Shown: positions 17,006 to 25,188 of the stretch, piece by piece | Layout of the letters: every line of letters starts with the position of its first letter | Numbering within the stretch: the stretch's first letter is position 1 | NCBI RefSeq assembly: GCF_018613695.1 | Contig: NZ_JAGGPR010000008.1 | Coordinates: forward strand, 149,894-213,893 | From: Arthrobacter sp. ISL-95 | Lineage (GTDB): Bacteria > Actinomycetota > Actinomycetes > Actinomycetales > Micrococcaceae | Length of the DNA: 64,000 nucleotides | Reading direction: 5' to 3' | Notes under the pieces: generated by a model | Told to the model about the DNA's origin: nothing | The model's input: only the letters and a program-made list of their open reading frames with translations | Database searches by the model: none | Program-made: the position numbers and the translations under genes

Positions 17006-18079
17006 TCAGGCCGGGTAGACCGAAACCAGCGCAGATTTGACCACAAACCTGACTTCCATACCCGGCACCAGACCTAAGTCAGCGGACGCCGCAGGAGTGA
17101 TATCGGCTGACAAAGCCTGAGCGGGTGGCCCGCTGCTGGCCCGGACGCGGATCTGATCCCCGTACGGTTCCAGGTCCGTTATGGTCACCGGGAACGAATT
17201 GCGAGGACTCCCGTGCACGTCGCCCAGAAAGACGGAAACGCTCGACGGCGGGAAGGCCGCCACGCCCGCCTGACCGGGAACGGGTGTCCAGTGGGGGTCG
17301 TGCTGGCCAGCGAAAACCCGGCCATCCGGCGTCGTAATTCCCTCGGATGTAGTGGCCCCGGCCACGAGATTCAGTCCTGCGAGCCCGGCAGCAAAGTGGC
17401 TTCTTGGCCTTTCAAGAACCTGGCGCGTGGGTCCTTCCTCCGTGATGCGGCCGCCCTCCGCCACAATGACCCGGTCGGCGAGCATGTAGGCGTCCAGAAT
17501 GTCGTGCGTGACAATGATGGCTTTCCGGTTTTTCAGTACCCGTTTGAGGACACGGCGAAGCAAGGGCGCTGCGTGGATGTCCAGGGCGGCCATGGGCTCA
17601 TCGAGCAGGAGGAGCTCGGGCTCAGCAGCCAAAGCGCGTGCCACCGCAACGCGTTGCGCCTGCCCGCCGGACAACTGCGCAGGCTTCCGGTCTGCCAAGT
17701 CCAGCGCATCTACTTCGGTCAGCCAGCGCTGCGCAGATTCCCGCGAGGCAGCCTTGGAAGCGCCCGCACTGCGCGGACCGAATGCCACGTTGTTCAGGGC
17801 ATTCAGATGCGGAAACAGGAGCGCTTCCTGGGCCAGCAGTGCAGTTCCACGCAGGTGGGGCGGGGTCCAAAAGTGGGTGCGGTCGTCGAGCGTGAACAGC
17901 TCTTTGTCGCCGATTCGCGCCGAGCCGGCGTTGGGCCGCAGCAGACCCGCGATCACACTCAGCAGAGTGGACTTTCCGGCGCCATTGGGCCCGAGAATTG
18001 CTACCGTTTCTCCGTCCGCCAGGCTTACGGCCATGTCGAAGTTCCTGTCGCGGAGGCTGGCCTGCAGCTCAAAACTCAT
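17006..18079 (-). CDS. modC: Molybdate ABC transporter ATP-binding protein
   Basis: A 357-residue ABC ATPase. Walker [10 protein letters not shown] (residues 30-38), signature [15 protein letters not shown] and Walker [13 protein letters not shown] are intact. A C-terminal MOP/TOBE region (about 290-357) binds molybdate and fits the ModC subfamily. It overlaps modB by four bases and is the last gene of the modR-modA-modB-modC operon. It energises high-affinity molybdate or tungstate import for molybdenum-cofactor enzymes. Confidence 0.93.
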   Translation of the reverse strand: MSFELQASLRDRNFDMAVSLADGETVAILGPNGAGKSTLLSVIAGLLRPNAGSARIGDKELFTLDDRTHFWTPPHLRGTALLAQEALLFPHLNALNNVAFGPRSAGASKAASRESAQRWLTEVDALDLADRKPAQLSGGQAQRVAVARALAAEPELLLLDEPMAALDIHAAPLLRRVLKRVLKNRKAIIVTHDILDAYMLADRVIVAEGGRITEEGPTRQVLERPRSHFAAGLAGLNLVAGATTSEGITTPDGRVFAGQHDPHWTPVPGQAGVAAFPPSSVSVFLGDVHGSPRNSFPVTITDLEPYGDQIRVRASSGPPAQALSADITPAASADLGLVPGMEVRFVVKSALVSVYPA

Positions 18080-18888
18080 GGCTGAACCTCCGCTGGGGCA
18101 CTGCTGCGTCGGCGACCGTAGCTGAGCCCAACCACCGCAACTGCTACCACCACCAGCACCAAGGAAAGTGCGACTGCAGCATCGGCGTCAGTCTCGCGCT
18201 GCAAGTAGATTTCCAGTGGAAGGGTACGGGTAATACCCTCCAAACTGCCTGCGAAAGTCAAAGTGGCGCCGAACTCACCCAAGCTGCGCGCGAACGACAG
18301 TACGGCCCCCGACGCGAGCCCTGGCAGGACCAGCGGCAGCGTGACCCGCCGAAGAACGGTGGTGGGCCTCGCGCCGAGGGTCGCCGCGACAGCCTCGTAC
18401 CTGCTTCCTGCTGATCGGAGCGCGCCTTCCAGGCTGACCACCAGGAATGGCAAAGCCACGAAAGTTTGAGCCAGAACAACCGCCGCAGTAGAGAAAGCGA
18501 TCTGAATTCCGGCCAGTTCGAGGGACTTTCCGAGGAGGCCCTGCCTGCCGAAGGTGTAAAGGAGCGCGAGGCCGCCGACGACGGGGGGCAGCACCAGTGG
18601 CAACAGGACGAACGAGCGGAGAAGCCTCTGTCCGGGGAACTCGCCGCGGGCAAGCACCAAAGCCAAGGGAACTCCCAAGACGATGCAGAGAACGGTGCTG
18701 GCTGCGGAGGTCCTCAAACTCAGGCCCAACGCGGCAATGGAAGAATCCGAGGTAATGAGTGGAATGAACTGTGGCCAATTCACCCGCAGCAGCATCGCCA
18801 CCAAGGGAAGCACCATCAGAAGTCCACCCACAGCGGCGATGACATAAATCCATCGCGGGATGCCGTAGTAGCCGCTGCGCTTGATCAT
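18076..18888 (-). CDS. modB: Molybdate ABC transporter permease
   Basis: A 270-residue permease with five to six membrane helices and the EAA-type loop around [21 protein letters not shown]. The ATG at 18888 is chosen since GGAGG precedes it and the preceding 43 residues of a longer frame read out of phase over modA. It starts 16 bp after modA and overlaps modC (ATGA). Confidence 0.92.
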   Translation of the reverse strand: MIKRSGYYGIPRWIYVIAAVGGLLMVLPLVAMLLRVNWPQFIPLITSDSSIAALGLSLRTSAASTVLCIVLGVPLALVLARGEFPGQRLLRSFVLLPLVLPPVVGGLALLYTFGRQGLLGKSLELAGIQIAFSTAAVVLAQTFVALPFLVVSLEGALRSAGSRYEAVAATLGARPTTVLRRVTLPLVLPGLASGAVLSFARSLGEFGATLTFAGSLEGITRTLPLEIYLQRETDADAAVALSLVLVVVAVAVVGLSYGRRRSSAPAEVQP

Positions 18889-18904
18889 GCCCGGGTGGCC
18901 TCCG

Positions 18905-19705
18905 CTACGGCGTTCCGAAGCCGGCGTCCCGGAGGACCTTCTTGCCTGCTTCACTGGTGACGTTCGCGATGAAAGCAGCTGCGAGTTCCTTGTTCTTGCT
19001 GGTGCCAACCGTGGCAATCGGGTAGGTGTTGACGGCCTTCTCCGATTCCGGGAACGGAATGCCCTTGACCTTGTCGCCGGCCGCCTTGACGTCCGTTACG
19101 TAGACCAGGCCCGCGTCGGCTTCGCCCGAAGTGACTTTGCCGAGGACATCGGTCACGGACGATTCCTCGCTGACCGGCTTCAACATAGTCCCCGCGGCCT
19201 TTTCAGCGGCCTCGGTTGCTGCGCCGCAGGGAACCTGGCTTGCGCAGGTCACCACTTTAACGCCGGACTTGGCAAGGTCCGCAAAGGAAGAGATCGACGC
19301 CGGGTTGGCGGGCGGGACGGCGATCTCAAGGACGTTGGTAGCGAAGTTGGTTGCGGTTCCGTCCACGAGGCCCTGATCGGCGAGCTTGCTCATGTTCTTG
19401 GTGTCCGCCGAAGCGAAAACGTCCGCGGGAGCACCCTGGGTGATCTGTGTGACCAGATCGGAGGAGCCCGCAAAGCTGAGCGTCACTTTGGTGCCCGGGT
19501 GCTGGACTTCGAAGTCCTTGGCCAGTTGGGTGAAGGTGGTCTTGAGGGATGCGGCAGCAAAAACAGTGATCTCTCCAGACGTGGAGGACCCCGGGCTGGC
19601 CGAGCCCGTGGACGGGCGTGTGGTGCCGGACGCGCAGGCCCCCAGGCTCACGGCCAAGGCACCCACAACAAGCACTGTGGCGAAAGGCTTGCGGGTGATC
19701 CTCAT
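18905..19705 (-). CDS. modA: Molybdate ABC transporter substrate-binding lipoprotein
   Basis: A 266-residue lipoprotein: basic MRITRK start, hydrophobic core and lipobox LGAC with Cys24. [22 protein letters not shown] and [25 protein letters not shown] are hallmark ModA ligand-binding segments for the tetrahedral oxyanion. It overlaps the upstream Mop-regulator gene by four bases. It captures molybdate (possibly tungstate) outside the membrane and delivers it to ModBC. Confidence 0.95.
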   Translation of the reverse strand: MRITRKPFATVLVVGALAVSLGACASGTTRPSTGSASPGSSTSGEITVFAAASLKTTFTQLAKDFEVQHPGTKVTLSFAGSSDLVTQITQGAPADVFASADTKNMSKLADQGLVDGTATNFATNVLEIAVPPANPASISSFADLAKSGVKVVTCASQVPCGAATEAAEKAAGTMLKPVSEESSVTDVLGKVTSGEADAGLVYVTDVKAAGDKVKGIPFPESEKAVNTYPIATVGTSKNKELAAAFIANVTSEAGKKVLRDAGFGTP

Positions 19706-20112
19706 ATGATGCTCTTTCCCTGCGGTGTTTCGATGATGACGGTGGTGGCCTTCACCACGGCTGTGGCCACCGAGCCCAGTTCAAGGCCGAGCTCCCGAAC
19801 GGCTTCGCTGCTCATGAGCGACACCACGCGGAACGGACCACACTGAAGCTCTACTTGTGCCATGACCTTGTCAGTTGTGATGCCAGTGACCAGGCCGACG
19901 AAGCGGTTGCGGGCTGAGCTTGCTGCCCGGGAGCGATCATCCGGAAGATGGGACTGTTCCCGGGCAAGCGTGGCCAGCTCCAGTCCGTCCACTGCCAAGC
20001 GCCCGGCTGCGTCCTTGCGAGCGGTAAGCGTTCCGTTCTCCGTCCACCGCCTTACGGTGTCATCGCTGACGCCAAGGAAACGGGCGGCATCCGAAATTCG
20101 TATCTGCGGCAT
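19702..20112 (-). CDS. Mop-domain molybdate-responsive HTH regulator
   Basis: A 136-residue two-domain protein. Residues 1-45 form an excisionase/MerR-like helix-turn-helix (ISDAARFLGVSDDTVRRWTENG), and residues 68-136 form a TOBE/Mop molybdate-binding module (RNRFVGLVTGITTDKVMAQVEL). It heads the modABC operon and overlaps modA (ATGA). This compact architecture replaces the larger ModE of proteobacteria. TAAGAT six bases before the ATG points to a leaderless mRNA. A 7-bp inverted repeat at 20135-20163 lies upstream and is the likely operator for autoregulation. Confidence 0.88.
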   Translation of the reverse strand: MPQIRISDAARFLGVSDDTVRRWTENGTLTARKDAAGRLAVDGLELATLAREQSHLPDDRSRAASSARNRFVGLVTGITTDKVMAQVELQCGPFRVVSLMSSEAVRELGLELGSVATAVVKATTVIIETPQGKSII

Positions 20113-20134
20113 ACAGGCATCTTAGTGCCGCATT

Positions 20135-20163
20135 TGCGGATTAATGTTCTCTAATGATCCGCA
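20135..20163. promoter_or_regulatory. Putative operator of the molybdate operon
   Basis: Inverted arms TGCGGAT (20135-20141) and ATCCGCA (20157-20163) sit about 11 bp upstream of the TAAGAT -10-like box (20119-20124, minus strand). Placement fits a repressor or activator site for the Mop-domain regulator. Confidence 0.5.
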
Positions 20164-20382
20164 GACGAAATATGAATGTGCGAGAGGGGCGCCTACGTCC
20201 GCACCCTTTACCGCCGTCTGCACCTCTTTGGCGTTCCCATCGCACCCGGTGCCGCACGACGCACCCGTAAACTCTGGTGCGCATGGCGGAAAGTGGTGCG
20301 CCGCCGTCGTCGTCCTCTAGCCGCGGGAGACCCGCCGCCGTACCCTGTTCTAGGGGAGAGTTTCCGACGCAAAGGAACGTTC

Positions 20383-20532
20383 ATGGCATGGATTCGTCTG
20401 AACAGCCCGTACTACGACGAAGCCCGAAAACTCTTCAACGCGATGATCGGCCACGAGCCAGCTGTGATCGGCAAGTACCCTGATCCCGGCAAGGTAGCTG
20501 AGGCACGGAGGTATGGGCAGAACATGCCCTGA
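20383..20532 (+). CDS. Small hypothetical protein (49 aa)
   Basis: A 49-residue protein opening MAWIRLNSPYYDEARKLFNA. A good Shine-Dalgarno (AAAGGAA) lies before the ATG, which sets this start over an in-frame ATG 69 codons upstream that would encode an improbable Arg-rich stretch. No signal peptide or membrane segment. I do not recognise the family. The 270 bases between the molybdate regulator and this gene hold only the putative operator and the presumed promoter of this gene. Confidence 0.55.
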   Translation: MAWIRLNSPYYDEARKLFNAMIGHEPAVIGKYPDPGKVAEARRYGQNMP

Positions 20533-20545
20533 GTTGACCTACGCT

Positions 20546-20641
20546 CCTTCCCAGTTGCCGTGATCAGCGCGGGCAGTGAAGCCTGTACTTCCGGGACGGC
20601 AGCACGGCGGTAGACGTCCCGATGGCCGGCAACTGGGAAGG
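20546..20641 (+). repeat. Nested inverted repeats (structured leader) before the DUF4031-HD gene
   Basis: Outer 14-bp perfect arms CCTTCCCAGTTGCC (20546-20559) and its complement (20628-20641) enclose an inner 7-bp pair CGGGACG/CGTCCCG. It lies directly upstream of the TACACT -10-like box of the next gene. Confidence 0.7.
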
Positions 20642-20663
20642 ATCACATGGGTACACTTTGGCA

Positions 20664-21533
20664 ATGGCCATCTACGTCGATCCGCCCTTGTGGCCAGCGC
20701 ATGGAACCGTCTTTTCGCACCTGGTTTCGGACACGTCGCTGGACGAGCTGCATGCATTCGCGGCCGCCGCCGGAGTTCCCGAGCGAGCCTTCGACGGAGA
20801 CCACTACGACGTCCCCGAACGCCGATACGACGACCTCATTTCTGCGGGCGCCATCCCTGTGGAGGCCCGCATCCTGGTCCGCAAGCTCATTGCCAGCGGA
20901 CTACGCATCCCGGCTCGTGAACGGAGCAAGGCCTTGACAGTACCGTTGATGGAACGTTGGAACAGCACCTACCCCGGCCATGAGGAGCTGGGCCTTGAGC
21001 TGCTGGAACGCTGGGGAGAAGACCGCCGGAAGTATCACAGCCGGACACATCTCCTGGCAGTCCTCGAGGCCTTGGATGTGCTGGCGGAACCGGAGCAGCC
21101 TGCCCGAACCGTGGTCTTGGCTGCGTGGTTTCACGACGCCATCTATAAAGGAGTTGCCGGGCAGGACGAAGAAGAGTCCGCACGCTTGGCCGAAGAACGG
21201 CTCACGGCTGCCGGTTTGGCTCCGCACGAGGTGGCCGAGGTGGCACGCTTGGTACGGCTCACCGCCACTCACAGCCCAAAGACTGGCGACTACGCGGGTG
21301 CGCTTTTGTGCGACGCCGACCTCTCAGTGCTCGGCGGCGACCAGCAGTCCTATGCTCGCTACCTTGCCGCCGTCCGTGAAGACTACGCCCACGTCAGCGA
21401 CCCGGACTTCGCGAAGGGTCGCGCCGCCGTCGTACGTCACCTCCTCAGCCTTGACCCGCTGTTCCACGGCGAACGCGCCAAGGCGCTCTGGTCACAGGCT
21501 GCGCGTAGGAACCTCGCCGGCGAACTCGCGTGA
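20664..21533 (+). CDS. DUF4031 domain fused to an HD-domain hydrolase
   Basis: A 289-residue protein of two domains. Residues 1-85 match DUF4031 (AIYVDPPLWPAHG, HLVSDTSLDELHAFA, HYDVPERR). Residues 100-275 are an HD-type metal-dependent hydrolase, with HSRTHL, AWFHDAIY (the HD pair) and LLCDADLSVLG contributing metal ligands. The ATG at 20664 begins the DUF4031 signature; TACACT six bases before it suggests a leaderless transcript. HD proteins of this kind act on nucleotides or phosphoesters. DUF4031 has no assigned function; the fusion suggests both act on one substrate. Confidence 0.85.
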   Translation: MAIYVDPPLWPAHGTVFSHLVSDTSLDELHAFAAAAGVPERAFDGDHYDVPERRYDDLISAGAIPVEARILVRKLIASGLRIPARERSKALTVPLMERWNSTYPGHEELGLELLERWGEDRRKYHSRTHLLAVLEALDVLAEPEQPARTVVLAAWFHDAIYKGVAGQDEEESARLAEERLTAAGLAPHEVAEVARLVRLTATHSPKTGDYAGALLCDADLSVLGGDQQSYARYLAAVREDYAHVSDPDFAKGRAAVVRHLLSLDPLFHGERAKALWSQAARRNLAGELA

Positions 21534-21591
21534 GCGGTTCGCTCAGCGAACCCGGTGCACCGCAACGGCAGCTGCCGTAAGTTCTCTCCCC

Positions 21592-21657
21592 GATTAGATG
21601 ATTCGCTGCTGGCTAGACGGTAGGAGTCGTCTGCCCCGCAGCGAGTCGTCTATATGG
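21592..21657 (+). repeat. Dispersed palindromic element, copy C
   Basis: Carries the 18-mer AGACGGTAGGAGTCGTCT at 21615-21632, identical to copy B at 59424-59485. It is flanked by GCTGC/GCAGC and an outer GATGATTC/GAGTCGTC pairing. It lies between convergent genes. Confidence 0.75.
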
Positions 21658-21672
21658 ATGGAAGGCGCCGGC

Positions 21673-22074
21673 TCAGCGGTAGGTGCTGACGAACGGCTGG
21701 CTGGTGGGCACAATCTGCTTGCCGAGGGGCATCAGCGACACCGGGATCAGCTTCAGATTGGCGATGGCCAGCGGGATTCCGATGATGGTTATGGCCATGG
21801 CAACTGCCGTGACCACGTGACCGATCGCAATCCAGATGCCTGCAACCAGAAGCCAAATCACGTTGCCCAGGAGCGCAAACACCCCGGCACCGCCCGGCTT
21901 CTCAACCACCATTTGGCCGAACGGCCACAGGCAGTAAGCACCGATTCGGAACGAAGCGATGCCCCACGGGATGGTCACGATGAGCACGCAGCAAATGATG
22001 CCTGCTGCGAAGTAGCCCAAGGCCAGCCAGAACCCACCGAAGACAAGCCAGATGACGTTAAGGAGCGTTTTCAT
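21673..22074 (-). CDS. YccF-domain inner-membrane protein
   Basis: A 133-residue protein with two YccF domains. NVIWLVFGGFWLALGYFAAGI and the repeat NVIWLLVAGIWIAIGHV are characteristic, as is the paired IPWGIASFRIGAYCLWPFG / IPLAIANLKLIPVSLMPLG. Four membrane helices. The ATG at 22074 is chosen for its spacing to GGGGAGA. Function unknown. Confidence 0.88.
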   Translation of the reverse strand: MKTLLNVIWLVFGGFWLALGYFAAGIICCVLIVTIPWGIASFRIGAYCLWPFGQMVVEKPGGAGVFALLGNVIWLLVAGIWIAIGHVVTAVAMAITIIGIPLAIANLKLIPVSLMPLGKQIVPTSQPFVSTYR

Positions 22075-22182
22075 AGTCTTCATTCTCCCCTGCGGGACCG
22101 ACAAAAAGCCTAGGGGTCTGCCCTGAATCTTCCCTGACTTCCAGGAGCACCTCGTGGTGCGCGCACTGCTGTGCTACGCCAC

Positions 22183-22206
22183 GGGGCACCGGGGCACCGG
22201 GGCACC
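22183..22206 (+). repeat. Three tandem copies of GGGGCACC
   Basis: Perfect 8-bp units at 22183, 22191 and 22199, immediately beyond the 3' end of the AHSA1-like gene. Simple slippage repeat. Confidence 0.85.
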
Positions 22207-22209
22207 GGC

Positions 22210-22662
22210 TCAACCAGCCAGGATGCCGTCCAGCTTGTCGAATGAGGTAGCCCAGCCGTCGCGGGTCATTTCTACCCACTCTTCGGACGCAAACGGCCCC
22301 TGGGTGAGATTCATGCGGGTGCGTCCGTTGAGGTCCTCAAACTCAAGGTGCATTTCCTCGTACTCGTGGTCAGCGTCGGGGGCAGCTTTGGCCTGCGCCA
22401 CCAAGAGAGCCGGGCTGTTGAGCTCGGTGATGGTGGCCTCGATGGGCGCCGACTGTTCACCGTTCTCATCCGACCACACCATCACTACCTGCCAAATCCC
22501 GCCAACCTTGGGCTCAACGATGATCTGGTCGCGGGGAGCCTCCACATCCACCGGCCCAAACCACTGGGTGAGCTTGTCCGGCTCCATCCAGGCTTCAAAA
22601 ACCTTCTGGCGGGGAGCATCGAATTCGCGGCTCATGGTCAGGGTGTGCTGTTCCGTGCTCAT
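22210..22662 (-). CDS. SRPBCC / AHSA1-family protein
   Basis: A 150-residue START-like fold protein. REFDAPRQKVFEAWMEPDKLTQWFG and GGIWQVVMVW match the AHSA1 (activator of Hsp90 ATPase 1 homology) family, which in bacteria binds hydrophobic ligands. AGGAG precedes the ATG. Substrate unknown. Confidence 0.88.
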   Translation of the reverse strand: MSTEQHTLTMSREFDAPRQKVFEAWMEPDKLTQWFGPVDVEAPRDQIIVEPKVGGIWQVVMVWSDENGEQSAPIEATITELNSPALLVAQAKAAPDADHEYEEMHLEFEDLNGRTRMNLTQGPFASEEWVEMTRDGWATSFDKLDGILAG

Positions 22663-22771
22663 TGCTTTAACTCCTGGTTTCGGTGATGCTCGATATCCAA
22701 GTAGTGGTTCGTCAAGGTAAATGTGTCGTCGTGAGCGAGCCTGGTCGGCCCCGCTGACACTATGAGTGAAT

Positions 22772-23368
22772 CTAAGCTTTCGCAGCCTCGACGAAAGCCC
22801 GGATCTTGGCCAGGTCCTTCACTCCGCGGGATGCCTCAACGCCCGACGACACGTCCACTCCCCATGCGCCGGCCGCTGCTGCAGCGAATGCGACGTTCCC
22901 GGGTTCGAGTCCTCCTGCGAGCAACCACTCCCGGCCATCAAGGCCTTTGGCGCGCACCGAGGCGTAGTCCCAAGACTCCCCTGAGCCTGGAACTGCGGCA
23001 TCGATCAAGAAAATGTCCTCGCCCAGATCAGCGAACTCATCCTGCGAGGCACCCATGGTGACGGCCCGGATGAGCCGCATCCCGGCGTCGTGCACTGTTG
23101 TGACATCGTCGGCTGTGCGGTGACCGTGCAATTGCACCCATTCGAGGCCGGCGGCACGTGCCGTAGCCACCGCATCAGCGGCGTCCTCATGCCGGAAAAC
23201 ACCCACAGCGTGAACACCGTCCGGCACCAGCGGCAGCAAGATGCGTACCTGGTCCGGGGTGACTTCGCGGGCACTGGAGGTGAGGACGAAACCGATCGCG
23301 TCCGCACCGGCGTCCACCGCTTCACGTACGGATTCGGGCGTGCTTAAGCCGCACACTTTGACGAACAT
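22772..23368 (-). CDS. trpF: Phosphoribosylanthranilate isomerase
   Basis: A 198-residue TIM-barrel isomerase of tryptophan synthesis. FVKVCGLSTPESVREAVDAGADAIGFV carries the catalytic Cys and the first strand; LAGGLEPGNVAFAA and GVDVSSGVEASRGVKD form the phosphate-binding loops. The ATG at 23368 with GGAGG upstream fits the family start. No other trp gene is in the window, so it is an isolated trpF, common in actinobacteria. Confidence 0.95.
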   Translation of the reverse strand: MFVKVCGLSTPESVREAVDAGADAIGFVLTSSAREVTPDQVRILLPLVPDGVHAVGVFRHEDAADAVATARAAGLEWVQLHGHRTADDVTTVHDAGMRLIRAVTMGASQDEFADLGEDIFLIDAAVPGSGESWDYASVRAKGLDGREWLLAGGLEPGNVAFAAAAAGAWGVDVSSGVEASRGVKDLAKIRAFVEAAKA

Positions 23369-23465
23369 TCCCGTGCCTCCAGCCGTAATCACAACGTTTT
23401 CCACATATGACGTTAGCAAGCCGCAATGCCAACGCAGAAGCGGCGTCCACCACTAGGCTGGTCGA

Positions 23466-24104
23466 ATGGAGATTATCCGCTTTGCAGACATCTGTCCCGA
23501 ACCGTGGCGCAACGGGGGCGGGGTGACGCGCGAACTCTCCAGCCATCCGAAGGCCGCTTCCGCACAGGACGGCGCCTGGGATTGGCGGGTCAGCATTGCA
23601 GACGTTTCCAAAGCGGGCGAGTTCTCTACCTTCCCGGGGATGGATCGTGTAATCACCATCATCGACGGCGAACTGCTGCTCCTCACCGTGGACGGCGCGG
23701 AGCACCCGCTCGAGAAATACCGTCCGTTCCGCTTCTCGGGGGAAGCCGCATCATCGGCAACGCTCCCCACCGGCAACGTCAGGGATCTGAACGTCATAGC
23801 GCGGACCGGCGCTTTCAAGGGCTACACCTCCATTGTCGAGATCTCCAAGAAGCGCGCGCACCCGGTCTTCGAGGGCCAACTGGCCGTCCTGCTTGAGGGT
23901 AAAGCCACGGTTGCGCCCGGCGCTGCTGTGGAGGAACAGACTGCTGAGGAAGCGTTGAGCGACGCCGCTCCAGGCGCCGGCGAACCTATCGAGTTGTCCC
24001 GTTACGACACCGTGGTGGGCTCGGATACGCGCAGCCCGGAGATATCAGGCCGGGGCTTCGTGGCAGTAATCTCGATCGACCAGGTGGAGCCATCGCACAC
24101 CTGA
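23466..24104 (+). CDS. HutD/Ves-family cupin protein
   Basis: A 212-residue double-cupin of the HutD (DUF886) family. FADICPEPWRNGGGVTRE is the family signature; GEFSTFPGMDRVITIIDG follows. HutD proteins are associated with histidine utilisation, perhaps as a governor of flux, but no hut genes are here. TAGGCT six bases before the ATG suggests leaderless translation; the gene is divergent from trpF. Confidence 0.88.
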   Translation: MEIIRFADICPEPWRNGGGVTRELSSHPKAASAQDGAWDWRVSIADVSKAGEFSTFPGMDRVITIIDGELLLLTVDGAEHPLEKYRPFRFSGEAASSATLPTGNVRDLNVIARTGAFKGYTSIVEISKKRAHPVFEGQLAVLLEGKATVAPGAAVEEQTAEEALSDAAPGAGEPIELSRYDTVVGSDTRSPEISGRGFVAVISIDQVEPSHT

Positions 24105-24164
24105 GCTGGTGACCTTAACCACCAGAGGTGGCCCCTCCGCACAGGAGTTGCTAGCCTGAAATGA

Positions 24165-24183
24165 AGGTTCCCCTCTGGAACCT
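24165..24183 (+). other. Hairpin immediately upstream of the riboswitch
   Basis: AGGTTCC and GGAACCT form a 7-bp perfect stem with a 5-nt loop directly abutting the guanidine-III aptamer. It may help fold or insulate the aptamer. Confidence 0.65.
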
Positions 24184-24224
24184 CCGGACGACGGTTCAGT
24201 ACCCGGCACGCGACAAGACTGGCC
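24184..24224 (+). promoter_or_regulatory. Guanidine-III riboswitch (ykkC-III)
   Basis: The segment reads CCGGACGA, then GTACCCGG (24199-24206), then GACAAGAC (24212-24219). These are the three conserved blocks, in order, of the guanidine-III aptamer as I recall it from the Thermobifida fusca RNA. CCGG (24184-24187) can pair with CCGG (24203-24206). CAGU (24197-24200) can pair with ACUG (24218-24221), extended by GG/CC with one bulged U. This reproduces the H-type pseudoknot. AAAGGAAA (24225-24232), the ribosome-binding site of the SMR gene, follows at once, which fits control of translation. The downstream genes are SMR guanidinium-exporter homologs. Confidence 0.9.
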
Positions 24225-24237
24225 AAAGGAAAATGTC

Positions 24238-24552
24238 ATGTCGTGGTTAATTCTCATTTTCTCCGGAGCACTCGAAGCCGTCTGGGCCGCAGCTCTTCAC
24301 CGGTCCAAGGGCTTTCGTAAACCAGTCCCCACCGTTGTGTTCCTGGTATCAGTCATTGCCAGCATGGCCGGCCTCGCCATCGCGATGCAATCCATCCCTA
24401 CCGGCACGGCTTACGCAGTGTGGGTTGGCGTCGGCGTCGTTCTGACAGCCACCTACGCCATGGTGACCAAAGTTGAACGTGCGACGACGGCCCGGCTGCT
24501 CTTGCTCGCGGGAATCGGCGCATGTGTAGTTGGCCTGAAGGTGGTGGCATAG
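24238..24552 (+). CDS. SMR-family guanidinium exporter subunit (Gdx/YkkC-like)
   Basis: A 104-residue four-helix small multidrug resistance protein. LEAVWAAAL holds the essential Glu13, and GTAYAVWVGVGVV is the SMR helix-3 signature. The guanidine-III riboswitch directly upstream argues that it exports guanidinium rather than drugs. It is followed after 2 bp by a second SMR gene, so a heteromeric pump like YkkCD is likely. Confidence 0.92.
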   Translation: MSWLILIFSGALEAVWAAALHRSKGFRKPVPTVVFLVSVIASMAGLAIAMQSIPTGTAYAVWVGVGVVLTATYAMVTKVERATTARLLLLAGIGACVVGLKVVA

Positions 24553-24554
24553 CC

Positions 24555-24938
24555 ATGACTGAGAACACTGGAAATATCAAGAACACCGGCAACGGAATCT
24601 TCTGGATCATCCTCTTGGCTTCAGCGCTGCTCGAAGCTGTATGGGCCACAGCTTTGGGCCTCTCCAACGGTTTTACTCAACTCATGCCCACCGTGGTTTT
24701 CGCTATCACTGCCGTCCTGAGCATGCTCGGACTGGGTATCGCAGTGAAACGGATCCCCCTCGGCACTGCCTATGCAGTGTGGGTGGGAATCGGAGCTGCG
24801 CTGACTGTGGGTTGGGCCATGATCACAGGTGTGGAGTCCGCGAGTCCGCTGAAGCTGCTGTTCATTGCGGGAATCGTGGGCTGTGCTGCCGGTTTGAAGG
24901 CCCTGCCCGCTGAGAAGCCTACCGCCCAAGCCGAGTAG
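24555..24938 (+). CDS. SMR-family guanidinium exporter subunit, second of a pair
   Basis: A 127-residue SMR protein. A 14-residue polar N-terminal extension (TENTGNIKNTGNG) precedes the first helix. LLEAVWATAL holds the essential glutamate (Glu27) and GTAYAVWVGIGAAL is the helix-3 signature. The ATG at 24555 lies 2 bp beyond the stop of the first subunit. Dissimilar ends in the two subunits suit a heterodimer with fixed, opposite membrane topology. Confidence 0.92.
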   Translation: MTENTGNIKNTGNGIFWIILLASALLEAVWATALGLSNGFTQLMPTVVFAITAVLSMLGLGIAVKRIPLGTAYAVWVGIGAALTVGWAMITGVESASPLKLLFIAGIVGCAAGLKALPAEKPTAQAE

Positions 24939-24986
24939 GGCAACTCCCCCAGGTTCCTGCCCCCGCTGGCGTAGCCCTCTGTGCCG

Positions 24987-25074
24987 CCGCAGGCTCGTAC
25001 GTTTCCGCAGGCTCGTCCGTTTCGATGGTTCCCTGCACGCCATGCCGTTCGCCCGGCACGTCTGGCAGGGAACC
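24987..25074 (+). repeat. Tandem 18-bp repeat and long hairpin between SMR and aldo/keto reductase genes
   Basis: CCGCAGGCTCGTACGTTT at 24987-25004 is repeated with one change at 25005-25022. A hairpin follows at once: outer arms GGTTCCCTGC (25027-25036) and its complement (25065-25074), inner arms TGCCG/CGGCA. The 250-base gap holds no gene I can support; the hairpin may terminate the SMR transcript. Confidence 0.7.
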
Positions 25075-25188
25075 CCCGAATCGGACAAGGGACGGGCCGG
25101 CCGGCACAGTCCGGGCCCCAGCAGGAATACGCACGCCAACCTCCGGGTTCACCCTTCAAGAGCATCCAAACGCGCATTGGAGAAGTTC

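Noticed and set aside
20176..20382. 69-codon extension of the 49-aa protein
   Set aside because: It encodes an Arg-rich stretch without a ribosome-binding site, whereas AAAGGAA precedes the ATG at 20383.
22903..22916. tRNA T-arm-like GGTTCGAGTCC
   Set aside because: It is the complement of a conserved trpF segment (GGLEPGN), and no acceptor or anticodon stems can be drawn around it.
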